Shown here in pieces: positions 51,994 through 60,590 of a stretch of DNA of 64,000 nucleotides (position 1 is the stretch's first letter; each line of letters opens with the position of its first letter). A program made the translations under genes and the position numbers. The stretch is from positions 4,251,501 to 4,315,500 of the forward strand of contig NZ_CP069354.1 of the NCBI RefSeq assembly GCF_016864375.1, read 5' to 3'. The notes beneath the pieces are model-generated. The model saw only the letters and a program-made list of their open reading frames with translations. It had not been told where the DNA came from and did not search any database. Source of the DNA: Microvirga sp. VF16. GTDB taxonomy: Bacteria > Pseudomonadota > Alphaproteobacteria > Rhizobiales > Beijerinckiaceae.

Positions 51994-52371
51994 ATGAAAC
52001 CTGCATCGCGCAGGAGAGAGGATCCGATCGAGTTCGCCTGTTGCGGCGCCTTGGTCGGCATGGTGCTGTTCGCCCTGCACGACACCTACATGATCACCGC
52101 CGATACCTCGGACGTTACCGACTTCACCTCCTTCTTCGTCAGCATGACAATTTTCGTTACCTGCGGCGCATCGGCATTCGCAGCGGCGGTCTGTCTGAGG
52201 AACCGTCGACTTCGATCCGCTTCCTCCGAGTTATTGCCGGATGAGTGGGTTCGTGAGCGAGCAAACGAGGAAGCGGGATATTTCAATGACGTAATCATTT
52301 CCATCCAGTGCCGCCCCCTCAACGAAACAGGCGCAATCGAGCAAGCCAATGGCTCACGAGAGCAAGTCTAG
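51994..52371 (+). CDS. Small membrane protein of unknown function
   Basis: A 125-residue protein with two hydrophobic helices (about 14-34 and 45-67) and a polar C-terminal tail of 55 residues. The second helix contains SMTIFVTCGASAFAAAVC. No family is recognised. It follows the previous unknown gene by 75 bp on the same strand and might be co-transcribed with it. Confidence 0.55.
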   Translation: MKPASRRREDPIEFACCGALVGMVLFALHDTYMITADTSDVTDFTSFFVSMTIFVTCGASAFAAAVCLRNRRLRSASSELLPDEWVRERANEEAGYFNDVIISIQCRPLNETGAIEQANGSREQV

Positions 52372-53122
52372 CGTACTCTCTCCCGGCTACCGATCGGCGT
52401 CCGGCACGTAGGGGCATGTTGCGTACCGTTGCTGGAACCCGCCCGCCCGTAAGGTCGTCGAATAAGAGCACCATCGGGCGGGCGGGACATTTCTTTCGAA
52501 TAATCTTCCCCCGTACCGAATCCCCTCCTCGGATCGGACTCCAACGCCGACAGCGAGCCTCAGCAACCCCTCCTCTCGTTATCCGCTTCGATACCGATCA
52601 TCGAATGGACAGATGTCGCTGCCCTGAACGCCCCCACGAGAGGTATGGGCAATCCTAAGCACCGCAACGTGTCAGCAAAGCTTGTAAGGATGCGACGGCT
52701 CGTTCGCTCTCACAGAGCGCTTCGGGAGGATGCGGTAGCCTGCATCCTCTGGTTCGATTAATCGCGGCTGGAACCGTGTCGCCGAGGCGGTGCGCTCATG
52801 AAATGTGCTCGCTTTGGCACTTAATGAACTTTTTCTCTCGTTATGTGTTCATGAAGTCAGCGATTTGTACTCACATACAATACCGAGAAGATCGCTCTTG
52901 TTTATGAGGCATGATAACTACAAAGAATTACATGATCTTCAAGAGAAAACAGGAATCATCTCACAGGAAAACTTAAACAAAGCCATATTCATTCAATATA
53001 TACTCATTGAAAGGAATGACAGCCAGCTACTGCAACCTGCGTACTGCAAAAGGTGTACCACAGAAGGTGTAGTGAAGCCCTATATCCCATAAGCGAAAGT
53101 TCTCCGTAACTGGGAGGATCGA
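52372..53122. other. Long gap with an AT-rich patch upstream of the RTX gene
   Basis: The first 430 bp are ordinary and without a gene. From about 52800 to 53090 base composition drops markedly (many A and T tracts such as AAACTTAAACAAAG and TTCAATATATACTC). A 62-codon frame from an ATG at 52904 (MRHDNYKELHDLQEKTG...) is open there without a ribosome site, so it is not called. The patch may be the promoter and leader of the RTX gene or imported DNA. Confidence 0.5.
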
Positions 53123-54928
53123 ATGGCACTCATATTTGGCAGTGGACGTCGCGATACTCTGATTGGCACCATTGGAGCTGATCGAATCTTTGGGAGAGGT
53201 GGCAACGACCGCCTGGTCGGACTGGGCGGCAATGACTCCTTGGATGGCGGCAGCGGCAATGATCGCCTGTTCGGCGGCAACGGCAATGATCGATTGTTCG
53301 GCCGCAGCGGCAACGACACCCTCGAGGGCGGAAACGGCAACGATCGACTGTTCGGCGACAACGGCAATGACCGTCTGTTCGGCAACAACGGCAACGACAC
53401 CCTCGACGGCGGCAACGGTAACGACCGTCTGTTCGGAGGCAGCGGCCGCGACCGCCTGTCGGGAGGCCGAGGCAACGACTCTCTCGATGGCGGCAGCGGC
53501 AATGACCGCCTGTCCGGCGGGCAAGGCAACGACACTCTGCTGGGGGGCAGCGGCAATGACACGCTGGACGGCGGCAGCGGCAACGACGTGCTTCGGGGCG
53601 GTACCGGCAATGACGTCGCGTTTGGCGGAGACGGCGACGACAGTTTCCAATGGGACCCCGGCGACGGGGACGACACCTTCGACGGCGGGGCCGGCACGGA
53701 CACTCTGATCTTCAACGGTTCGGATGCCGACGAGCGGATGACGATCACGACCCTTGCCAATGGCGGCTTCCAGTTCTTCCGCAATGTCGGCGATATCACC
53801 GTCGACACAACCAATGTGGAGCGGGTCGACGTCAATGCCCTCGGCGGCAACGACACCATCGACGGTTCCGCTCAGACCAATGCCGCCGTCGTGCTCGACA
53901 TCAGCGGCGGCGCCGGCAACGATTCTCTGGAAGGTGGTGCCGGCAATGACATTCTGGACGGCGGCGACGGCAACGACACGATGCTCGGCAATACTGGCAA
54001 TGACGTTGCATCCGGCGGCCTTGGTGACGACAGTTTCCAATGGGATCCTGGTGACGGCGACGACACTTTCGATGGCGGGGCCGGCACGGACACGCTGATC
54101 TTCAATGGCTCAGACGCTGCTGAGCTTATGACGATCACGACGCAGGGCAATGGCGGCTTCCAATTCTTCCGTGATGTCGGCAGCATCACGGTCGATACCA
54201 CCAATGTTGAGCGCGTTGATGTGGACGGATTGGGCGGCGACGACACCATTGATGGCTCCGCCCAGACGAATGCCAGTGTTGTTCTGGAAATCAGCGGTGG
54301 CGCCGGAAACGATAGCCTCACGGGTGGCGCGGGTAATGATTCCATAATCGGCAATACTGACAATGACACCGCGTCAGGCGGAGCTGGCGATGACAGTTTC
54401 ACCTGGAATCCGGGCGACGGGGACGACACTTTCGACGGCGGGGCCGGCACGGACAGCCTGATCTTCAACGGCTCGAACGCCGACGAGGTCATGACGGTCA
54501 CCACACAGATGTCCGGCGGCTTCCAGTTCTCCCGTGATGTCGGCGGCATCACTGTCGATACCACCAATGTCGAGCGGGTCGACGTGGACGGGCTGGGCGG
54601 TAACGACTCCATCGACGGCTCGGCTCAGACGGACCCCGCTGTTGCGTTGGAGATCACAGGCGGAGCCGGGAACGACACCCTGACCAGTGGCGCCGGCGCC
54701 GACGCATTCGTCTTCGGGACCGAGACCGCCAACGGTGTGGTTGAGACCGATCTGATCGTCGACTACAGCGAAACCGAGGGCGACGTGGTCGACCTGAGTG
54801 CCGTTGGAGCCGTAGTCAATAGCCAGGTTGTCGGGAGCGATCTACAGCTGACCCTTGCCGGCGGCGACAACGACATTGTGGTGATTCAAGGCATCACCAA
54901 TATCAATGACGTGACGTTCGTTCTCTGA
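53123..54928 (+). CDS. RTX repeat protein with internal 120-130-residue duplications
   Basis: A 601-residue, very acidic protein. About 16 RTX nonapeptide units (GGSGNDRLFGGNGNDRL style) fill residues 12-170. Then three long tandem modules follow, each opening with DDSFxWxPGDGDDTFDGG and containing TDTLIFNGS and ITVDTTNVERVDV (about 172-300, 301-422 and 423-530). The C-terminus (about 545-601) has the DLIVDYSETEGDVVDLS segment seen at the end of T1SS substrates. GGAGG is six bases before the ATG. It is presumably secreted and binds calcium; function is unknown. Confidence 0.88.
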   Translation: MALIFGSGRRDTLIGTIGADRIFGRGGNDRLVGLGGNDSLDGGSGNDRLFGGNGNDRLFGRSGNDTLEGGNGNDRLFGDNGNDRLFGNNGNDTLDGGNGNDRLFGGSGRDRLSGGRGNDSLDGGSGNDRLSGGQGNDTLLGGSGNDTLDGGSGNDVLRGGTGNDVAFGGDGDDSFQWDPGDGDDTFDGGAGTDTLIFNGSDADERMTITTLANGGFQFFRNVGDITVDTTNVERVDVNALGGNDTIDGSAQTNAAVVLDISGGAGNDSLEGGAGNDILDGGDGNDTMLGNTGNDVASGGLGDDSFQWDPGDGDDTFDGGAGTDTLIFNGSDAAELMTITTQGNGGFQFFRDVGSITVDTTNVERVDVDGLGGDDTIDGSAQTNASVVLEISGGAGNDSLTGGAGNDSIIGNTDNDTASGGAGDDSFTWNPGDGDDTFDGGAGTDSLIFNGSNADEVMTVTTQMSGGFQFSRDVGGITVDTTNVERVDVDGLGGNDSIDGSAQTDPAVALEITGGAGNDTLTSGAGADAFVFGTETANGVVETDLIVDYSETEGDVVDLSAVGAVVNSQVVGSDLQLTLAGGDNDIVVIQGITNINDVTFVL

Positions 54929-54961
54929 CGTTCGTGCGAGGTTCACACTTCTCGGAAGGCA

Positions 54962-54992
54962 AAGCCGCCACCAGGAATCCTGGTGGCGGCTT
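54962..54992 (+). terminator. Hairpin after the RTX gene
   Basis: AAGCCGCCACCAGG and CCTGGTGGCGGCTT arms with a three-base loop lie 34 bp past the stop. Only TTC follows, so termination may be modest. A half-copy of the palindromic repeat core (TTTTTTGGGTCCGCTGCTCTAG) lies just downstream at about 55014-55035. Confidence 0.7.
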
Positions 54993-55087
54993 CAGGCCCA
55001 ATCGGCCGGAGCTTTTTTGGGTCCGCTGCTCTAGGCCGTTGAGGTGCTCGTCGCGCACCCATCGGCTTGGTGCCTGCATCATCAAGC

Positions 55088-56848
55088 TCATTCCGGTAGT
55101 CCAGCCCGTCGTAGACCCTCACACAGGCGATTGATTGCCTCCGGACTGAATGGAGGAGCAGCTCTCACTGCTGTCACCGTCAGGCCGGGATACGTCGTGA
55201 GAAGCCTTTGGACGCACGCTTTGGCCTCATCCTGTCTGCCATCCAGTGCATATGATGCAGCGAGGAACCTGTTGATCCAGGACGCTTTGGGATGAGCAAG
55301 ATAGGCTCTCTCCAGCCATTGAACTGCCTCCGCGTAGCGTCCGGCCACGAAATGCGCATCCCCAATCCCAGCATAGGAGTTGAAGACCATAGGATCGAAG
55401 GGGCTTAGTCGGATTGCTCTCTGGAAGTGATCGATCCCGGTTTCAGGATCATCGCGGAATGTGCGTAGCCATCCGCTGCGGTTCCAGGCCCAAGCCGAGT
55501 TCGGATCAAGTGCCAGGGCCTTGTCCAGCAGCAGCACTGCGGTCTCAAACTCGCGGGTGATCGCGTGGGCGGCTCCCAGCACAGTCAGCACGAACGGATC
55601 GTCTGAATCCAAGTCTGCGGCTGCCCGGGCTTTCTCCAATGCATCACGTCTGTCATTCTCCGGGTGGGTTGACCAGTTATAGATGGCCCGCTGCCCGCTG
55701 CACCAGGAGGCAAGGGACAGAGCGAGAGCATAGGCGGGATCGAGCTTCAGCGCTTCGTTGAGCAACCTGCTCGCAACCTCGTTAGACGCCGCGTCCAGAG
55801 ACCAGACATGGGGCAGAGCCTGCATGACCAGATCATAAGCATTCAGGCTATCCGGCCGCTTGCGACGCGAGCGTTCGATCTCAGCTGCTCGGATCGAGGG
55901 CTGGATCGCCCCGATCACACATGCCGTGATGCGGTCCTGAAGGTCGAAAATATCGTCGACTGCGCCATCGTAACGGTCCGCCCAAAGGTGAACCCCGGTT
56001 GTTGCGTCGATCAACTGCGCCGTGATGCGCACCTTGTCACGACTGCGCCTGACGCTGCCTTCAAGAACATAACGGACGCCGAGTTCCTGACTGACCTGCT
56101 GCACGTTCACAGCCCGTCCTTTGTACGTGAAGGTCGAGTTGCGTGCGATGACGAAGAACGACCGTATGCGCGAGAGGGCTGCAATAATGTCCTCCGAAAG
56201 ACCTTCGGCCAGAAATTCGCCATCCCGGTTGTCGCTCATGTAATCGAACGGCAGAACGGCTATCGAGGGCCGGTCTGGTAACGCCAAGCTTGCCGGACTT
56301 GCTGTCACGCTGTCATCAAAGAGGCTGTAGATCCGAACCGGCTTGGCGATGTTCTTGACGGCCTGCTCGCCTCGGTCCCGGAAGGTGTAAGGCAACTTGT
56401 CCCTCACCTCCTCATAAACCTTGGCCGAAATACAGATGCTGCCCGGTTGGGCCATCTGCTCAAGGCGGGCCGCAATATTAACCCCGTCGCCATAGATATC
56501 CCCATCCTCTTCGAAGATAACCTCGCCAAGATTGATCCCGATCCTCAGCTGGAGCGGGCGAGCGGCATTCTCCGTGCATCCTGATGTAAGGGCTTCCTGC
56601 ATCTCGACAGCACATTGGACAGACTCGGTTGGGCTGCTGAATTCAACCAGGAAGCCATCGCCGGTCGTCTTCACAATTCGCCCGTGATGGTCTGTTGCTC
56701 TGGGCTCGATGATCTCCCGGCGCAGGCTCTTAATCTGAGCGAGAGTGCCTTCCTCATCCTCGCCCATGAGCGCCGAGAAGCCTACCACGTCAGCGGCAAG
56801 AATCGCTGCCAGACGTCGCTGGACCATTGACTTGCCAGAGCCGCCCAT
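55088..56848 (-). CDS. Class III cyclase with TolB-like and TPR regions
   Basis: A 586-residue soluble protein. Residues about 8-185 form a class III adenylate/guanylate cyclase domain with both metal aspartates, D20 (AADVVGFSAL) and D64 (TTGDGFLVEF), plus GINLGEV and DGVNIAARLEQ. Residues about 205-330 form a TolB-like (CHD5-type) domain with SIAVLPFDYMSD and VRYVLEGSVRRS. Residues about 370-575 contain TPR repeats. Such fusions are frequent in Rhizobiales. The ATG at 56848 has GAGG eight bases upstream. It is a different architecture from the cyclase at 38099. Confidence 0.9.
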   Translation of the reverse strand: MGGSGKSMVQRRLAAILAADVVGFSALMGEDEEGTLAQIKSLRREIIEPRATDHHGRIVKTTGDGFLVEFSSPTESVQCAVEMQEALTSGCTENAARPLQLRIGINLGEVIFEEDGDIYGDGVNIAARLEQMAQPGSICISAKVYEEVRDKLPYTFRDRGEQAVKNIAKPVRIYSLFDDSVTASPASLALPDRPSIAVLPFDYMSDNRDGEFLAEGLSEDIIAALSRIRSFFVIARNSTFTYKGRAVNVQQVSQELGVRYVLEGSVRRSRDKVRITAQLIDATTGVHLWADRYDGAVDDIFDLQDRITACVIGAIQPSIRAAEIERSRRKRPDSLNAYDLVMQALPHVWSLDAASNEVASRLLNEALKLDPAYALALSLASWCSGQRAIYNWSTHPENDRRDALEKARAAADLDSDDPFVLTVLGAAHAITREFETAVLLLDKALALDPNSAWAWNRSGWLRTFRDDPETGIDHFQRAIRLSPFDPMVFNSYAGIGDAHFVAGRYAEAVQWLERAYLAHPKASWINRFLAASYALDGRQDEAKACVQRLLTTYPGLTVTAVRAAPPFSPEAINRLCEGLRRAGLPE

Positions 56849-57027
56849 ATCCGGGGCCTCCAGTGGAGGACCTGATGGTGCGTCTTTGCGGCCACTTCGT
56901 CCAGCGAAGAGATCAACAAATATAACTCTATAACTCCCGCGAGCCGGTCGAAGGGATTGCGCCGACATCGTCATTGAGATGTCATGGCTTCAATGGCAGG
57001 TGACCGGTCCAGGAGGAACAGGATTCC

Positions 57028-58176
57028 ATGAAGCATATTGTGATTTTGAGCGCACTCGCCGTATCGATGCCCGCGCTGCTCGGTCCAGCCATGGCCCAGG
57101 AGAAGACGCTGACCGGCGAACGAACGATCGTGGTTGCCCATCGAGGCGCCAGCGGCTATCTCCCGGAACACACCCTTGAGGCCTATAAGCTTGCCATCGA
57201 GATGGGAGCCGACTTCGTCGAGCCCGACCTCGTGGTGACCAAGGACGGCGTACTGATCGCCCGTCACGAACCGATGCTGAGCGGCACGACCGATGTCGCC
57301 AACCGTCCGGAATTCGCGTCGCGCAAGACCACCAAGAAGGTCGACGGCGTCGACACAACGGATTGGTTCGCCAGCGACTTCACGCTTGCCGAGATCAAGC
57401 AACTGCGCGCCAAGCAGGCCATGGCGGACCGCGACCAGTCCAAGAACGGCCAGTTCCAGGTTCCGACGCTTCAGGAGGTGATCGATCTGGTGAAGACGGA
57501 ATCGGCGGCGCGCGGGCGCACCATCGGCATCGCGCCCGAGACCAAGCATCCCACCTTCCACGGCGCGCTTGGCCTTCCGATCGAAGACCGCCTCGTAGGT
57601 ATCCTCAAGGAGGCCGGCTGGTCCGGCAAGGACGCTCCCGTGGTGATCCAGAGCTTCGAGACCGCGAACCTCAAGTATCTCAACACCAGGATCGACGTGC
57701 ACCTGGCACAGCTTGTCGACGGAGCCGATGTCGACAAGGACGGCAACATGGTGATGGAGGCTCCTTATGCGCAGCCTTACGACTTCGCGGTGGTCGGCGA
57801 CAAACGCACCAACAAGGACCTCCTGACGAAGGAAGGTCTGGCCGAGATGAAGACCTATGCCGACATCGTTGCCCCATGGAAGCCGTACATCCTGGCGAGC
57901 AAGCAGGTCGACAAGAACAACGACGGCAAGCCGGACGATCTCAACGGCGATGGGAGGATCGACGAGCGCGACCGCGTGCTCGTGGAGCCGTCGAGCGTGG
58001 TCAGGGACGCCCATGCCGCCGGTCTCCAGGTGTTCACCTGGACCTTCCGCAGCGAGCCGAAGCGCCTGACCTCCGACTTCAAGGGCGACCCGGCTGCGGA
58101 ATACAAAGCCTTCTATGCTCTCGGCGTCGATGGCCTCTTCAGCGACTTCACCGATCACGCCGTGAAGGCGCGCTAA
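57028..58176 (+). CDS. Periplasmic glycerophosphodiester phosphodiesterase (GlpQ-like)
   Basis: A 382-residue exported enzyme with a signal peptide (about 1-23). The catalytic motif HRGASGYLPEHT (H38 region), the metal ligands EPDLVVTKDG, and HEP match GlpQ, which hydrolyses glycerophosphodiesters to glycerol-3-phosphate and an alcohol in a calcium-dependent way. An insertion at about 294-320 reads DKNNDGKPDDLNGDGRIDE, containing an EF-hand-like loop DLNGDGRIDERD. AGGAGG precedes the ATG. A strong terminator follows. No glycerol phosphate transporter is adjacent. Confidence 0.92.
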   Translation: MKHIVILSALAVSMPALLGPAMAQEKTLTGERTIVVAHRGASGYLPEHTLEAYKLAIEMGADFVEPDLVVTKDGVLIARHEPMLSGTTDVANRPEFASRKTTKKVDGVDTTDWFASDFTLAEIKQLRAKQAMADRDQSKNGQFQVPTLQEVIDLVKTESAARGRTIGIAPETKHPTFHGALGLPIEDRLVGILKEAGWSGKDAPVVIQSFETANLKYLNTRIDVHLAQLVDGADVDKDGNMVMEAPYAQPYDFAVVGDKRTNKDLLTKEGLAEMKTYADIVAPWKPYILASKQVDKNNDGKPDDLNGDGRIDERDRVLVEPSSVVRDAHAAGLQVFTWTFRSEPKRLTSDFKGDPAAEYKAFYALGVDGLFSDFTDHAVKAR

Positions 58177-58194
58177 CACTAAAAACGGCATTCA

Positions 58195-58235
58195 CGAAAA
58201 CGCTCCGGCCTCACATGAGCCGGAGCGTTTTCGTT
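58195..58235 (+). terminator. Strong intrinsic terminator after the GlpQ-like gene
   Basis: GAAAACGCTCCGGC and GCCGGAGCGTTTTC arms, nine-base loop, then GTTCG. The A/T-rich stem base supplies the T tract on each strand. It is 20 bp beyond the stop codon. Confidence 0.85.
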
Positions 58236-58303
58236 CGCGTGCCGTGCCAGACTGAACCTATACGGCTCCCGCCCCAGCACAAGGTGACCGTACGCGGTCG
58301 CCC

Positions 58304-58624
58304 TCAGGCTTTGTCCGCACGGCTCTTCAACGTCCCTTTGAGGAACTCGTAAAACCGACAGGCGGGAAGCACGGCTGCCGCCGACGCCAGCAAGATGAGA
58401 ACCTTAATTTGAGGCGCGTCCAAATCCCGGTAGTCGAGTGGCGTGTTGAGATCCACCTGCAAGGAAGCCGAGCGCTGGGCCAGTGCATCAATCGCGCCTT
58501 GCTCGCCGAGGAGGACAGCCACCGTGACTGTCAGAACGGTCAACGGGAGAATGGCGGCAATGAAGCGATTGTTTCCGGAGAACGAGACCATTCGCCGGAC
58601 GAGAGTTGACAAGCCTTTTTCCAC
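58304..58624 (-). CDS. Small membrane protein of unknown function
   Basis: A 106-residue protein with a basic N-terminus and two helices (about 20-42 and 72-92) separated by a 30-residue loop predicted to be periplasmic (GEQGAIDALAQRSASLQVDL). The C-terminus is positively charged. No family recognised. It converges with the GlpQ-like gene; the terminator between serves one or both. Confidence 0.6.
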   Translation of the reverse strand: MEKGLSTLVRRMVSFSGNNRFIAAILPLTVLTVTVAVLLGEQGAIDALAQRSASLQVDLNTPLDYRDLDAPQIKVLILLASAAAVLPACRFYEFLKGTLKSRADKA

Positions 58625-58837
58625 TGAGATGCCCCGGAGCAGTCGTTGTTTTGGTTATAGGGCCGTTCCCTAGGCCCGGACGGGTACCGCTGGCAAGCGA
58701 ACGAAGGCGGGCGCGACAATACGCATCGGTCGATACCAATCCGTTATGGTAACCTGGTTAAAAGCGCTCGGGCTCATCTGAGCCGACCATCACAAACGGA
58801 ATGAGGCCAGGCAGAACTTGGCTCAACAGGGGCACCC

Positions 58838-59104
58838 ATGGAACCAACTGTCCTCGGCGTCTTGAGAAAGGCCTGCGATCTCGTCTGCAGCGGGCAGTCG
58901 CTCGGGATCATCGAAGCGATCAGCTCTCTCCGAGATCAGACCAGCGGCCGGACACGGGATCTCGCCTATTACACTGTGCTTGAGACGGCGATGATGGGGC
59001 GTGGCGATGCGTCTCTCGCGATGCTTGCCGGCGACGATCAGCCGGAATCCGCAATCGAGCTGCTCCAGGCGACCATCCGGCGCATCATGTCGGGACTGCA
59101 CTGA
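58838..59104 (+). CDS. Small helical protein of unknown function
   Basis: An 88-residue protein that appears all-helical (MEPTVLGVLRKACDLVCSGQ, DLAYYTVLETAMMG, AIELLQATIRRIMSGL). Two cysteines occur near residues 13 and 17. No family recognised. The ATG is the first of the frame; a plausible GGCACCC context rather than a good ribosome site precedes it, so support is moderate. Confidence 0.5.
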   Translation: MEPTVLGVLRKACDLVCSGQSLGIIEAISSLRDQTSGRTRDLAYYTVLETAMMGRGDASLAMLAGDDQPESAIELLQATIRRIMSGLH

Positions 59105-59177
59105 CGCCGCCCCGATCTTTTCGGACAGCATAGGAGTCAGGATCACCGGATCGCACGGCGTGTCTCAATCTATTCGG

Positions 59178-59218
59178 CTCGATCCCAAAAGTGGAAGTCG
59201 CTTTTGGGATCGATGCTT
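59178..59218. repeat. Half-copy of the palindromic repeat (copy G)
   Basis: A single hairpin, TCGATCCCAAAAGTGG...CGCTTTTGGGATCGATGCTTAG, corresponding to the second hairpin of the bipartite element. The first hairpin is missing. It abuts the stop codon of the next minus-strand gene. Confidence 0.65.
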
Positions 59219-59609
59219 AGCGCTCCATCGCGCTGCGGGCCACCCCGAGAGCCCGTTCGCATGAGGTCGCATCGCCGGCCTGATCCGCCGCACGGGCCTG
59301 AGTCAGAGCCGCGAGAACCTGCTCATAGGACACCCCTTCGCCAAGATTTTCCTCAGCCCGGGCGATGGAGCCCGGAGTCGGCTGACGATGGGCTGTGGCC
59401 GCGGTGCTTTCACGCCCCGTTCGCCCAACCCCGGCGGTCGTGTCGATCCGCGCATCGACGGCGGCCTGAAGGCTGTCGATTTCGGCGCTGCAAGGTCCGG
59501 CATTGACCGGGGTCGGCGCAAGAACCGTCATTGTCATGAGCATCAGGAAGGAGAAAGGACACGCCATCGGGGCGATTCTGGCAATCCGGAGGCGACTTGA
59601 TTCGATCAT
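59217..59609 (-). CDS. Exported protein of unknown function
   Basis: A 130-residue protein with a signal peptide (about 1-36, ending near TPVNAGPC) and a mature helical region with two cysteines (CSAEIDSLQAAVDARI and CERALGVARSA). The middle carries QPTPGSIARAEENLGEGVSYEQVLAALTQARAAD. I recognise no family with known function; similar short periplasmic proteins occur in Rhizobiales. GAGGAG precedes the ATG at 59609. Palindromic repeat half-copy G lies just after the stop. Confidence 0.65.
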   Translation of the reverse strand: MIESSRLRIARIAPMACPFSFLMLMTMTVLAPTPVNAGPCSAEIDSLQAAVDARIDTTAGVGRTGRESTAATAHRQPTPGSIARAEENLGEGVSYEQVLAALTQARAADQAGDATSCERALGVARSAMER

Positions 59610-59756
59610 GGCATATGCTCCTCGCACACAAGTGGCCGGCAGTGTGGTTTATCAGGGTAACCCTTTGAAGCCGGTCTGCTTGATCGTCTCGGACATCTGC
59701 AAGACATTTTGGGACAGCTGCCTGGGATCGGGGCCAGATTGGCCCGGATGTCCCGC

Positions 59757-60296
59757 TCAGCAGGCGATCTGCGCTCCTGTCATGTGAACGGGCGTGATGG
59801 GTCTGACGTCCCGACCGGCAACGGTGCAGGTGAGGCGTGCCTCGGACCGGCATTGCGGGCCCTTGGGCGGACCGGCTCGCGGGCCGACGGCGAATTGAAC
59901 CGTCACTTCGCCGGGCGCCGTCTCCAGAAAGCCTTCGACGGAGGACAGCCATGTCTGGGCGACCACGTCTTCCGTCGCGCGGGCTTCGCTCAGGGCATTC
60001 TCGACACAAGCTGCTGCGGCATCCTTCGGCAGCAGAGGCTCCAGCACGATGGGCGGGGTAATGGCCGCCGTCGTGTCGACATCGGGCGTTTGCTTCGTCG
60101 TGGGCACCTGCGGTTCGGAGACCTGCGGATCGCCGCGGAACCCGTTGACGGTCGCGAGCGCCAGAACGGCAAAGACACCGGTTTGGATCGGGATGCGTTT
60201 CAGCTTGCTCAGAAGCGGCGCCCGGCTGAAGAGCACGGGTCCATACAAATGGACAAAGACGGCAACAAGGGTGAGGAGGATGAGGAAACGCAGCAT
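59757..60296 (-). CDS. Membrane-anchored exported protein of unknown function
   Basis: A 179-residue protein with two N-terminal hydrophobic helices (about 4-22 and 38-52), a Pro/Thr-rich linker (about 58-90) and a C-terminal domain with three cysteines (AAAACVENAL, QCRSEARLTCTVAG). The domain is probably periplasmic. I recognise no family. It reads away from the CAP-domain gene, with 294 bp between starts. Confidence 0.6.
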   Translation of the reverse strand: MLRFLILLTLVAVFVHLYGPVLFSRAPLLSKLKRIPIQTGVFAVLALATVNGFRGDPQVSEPQVPTTKQTPDVDTTAAITPPIVLEPLLPKDAAAACVENALSEARATEDVVAQTWLSSVEGFLETAPGEVTVQFAVGPRAGPPKGPQCRSEARLTCTVAGRDVRPITPVHMTGAQIAC

Positions 60297-60590
60297 AATG
60301 AATCGTGTCCGCGCGGTATCGTGCGAAATGAACGGCTTGTCCTGGGAACTCCCACACCCTAGCGCAGGATCCCCATCATCGCATGCGGCAAGTCCCGGTT
60401 CTCGCTCCTATGGTTAGCAATATCTTAACGCGCCGCCGGAGATGCGGCTCGTGGGGCATCGGCAGCCCATAAATCACATTGTCAACACATTGGCGGGCCA
60501 TGCGCGGTCGCGCATTCCGAACTCTAACAAGACCGATCCATTGCGACGGAATGTAAGCCTAAAACCTTTGTCCAAGGGGCATTTTCAAGA

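Noticed and set aside
52805..53092. 95-codon frame in the AT-rich patch
   Set aside because: No ribosome binding site before the GTG or the internal ATG and no recognised domain; reported as a gap and a finding only.
53180..53600. Short periodic repeats resembling a CRISPR or satellite
   Set aside because: They encode RTX nonapeptides and show codon-level variation, so they are coding repeats.
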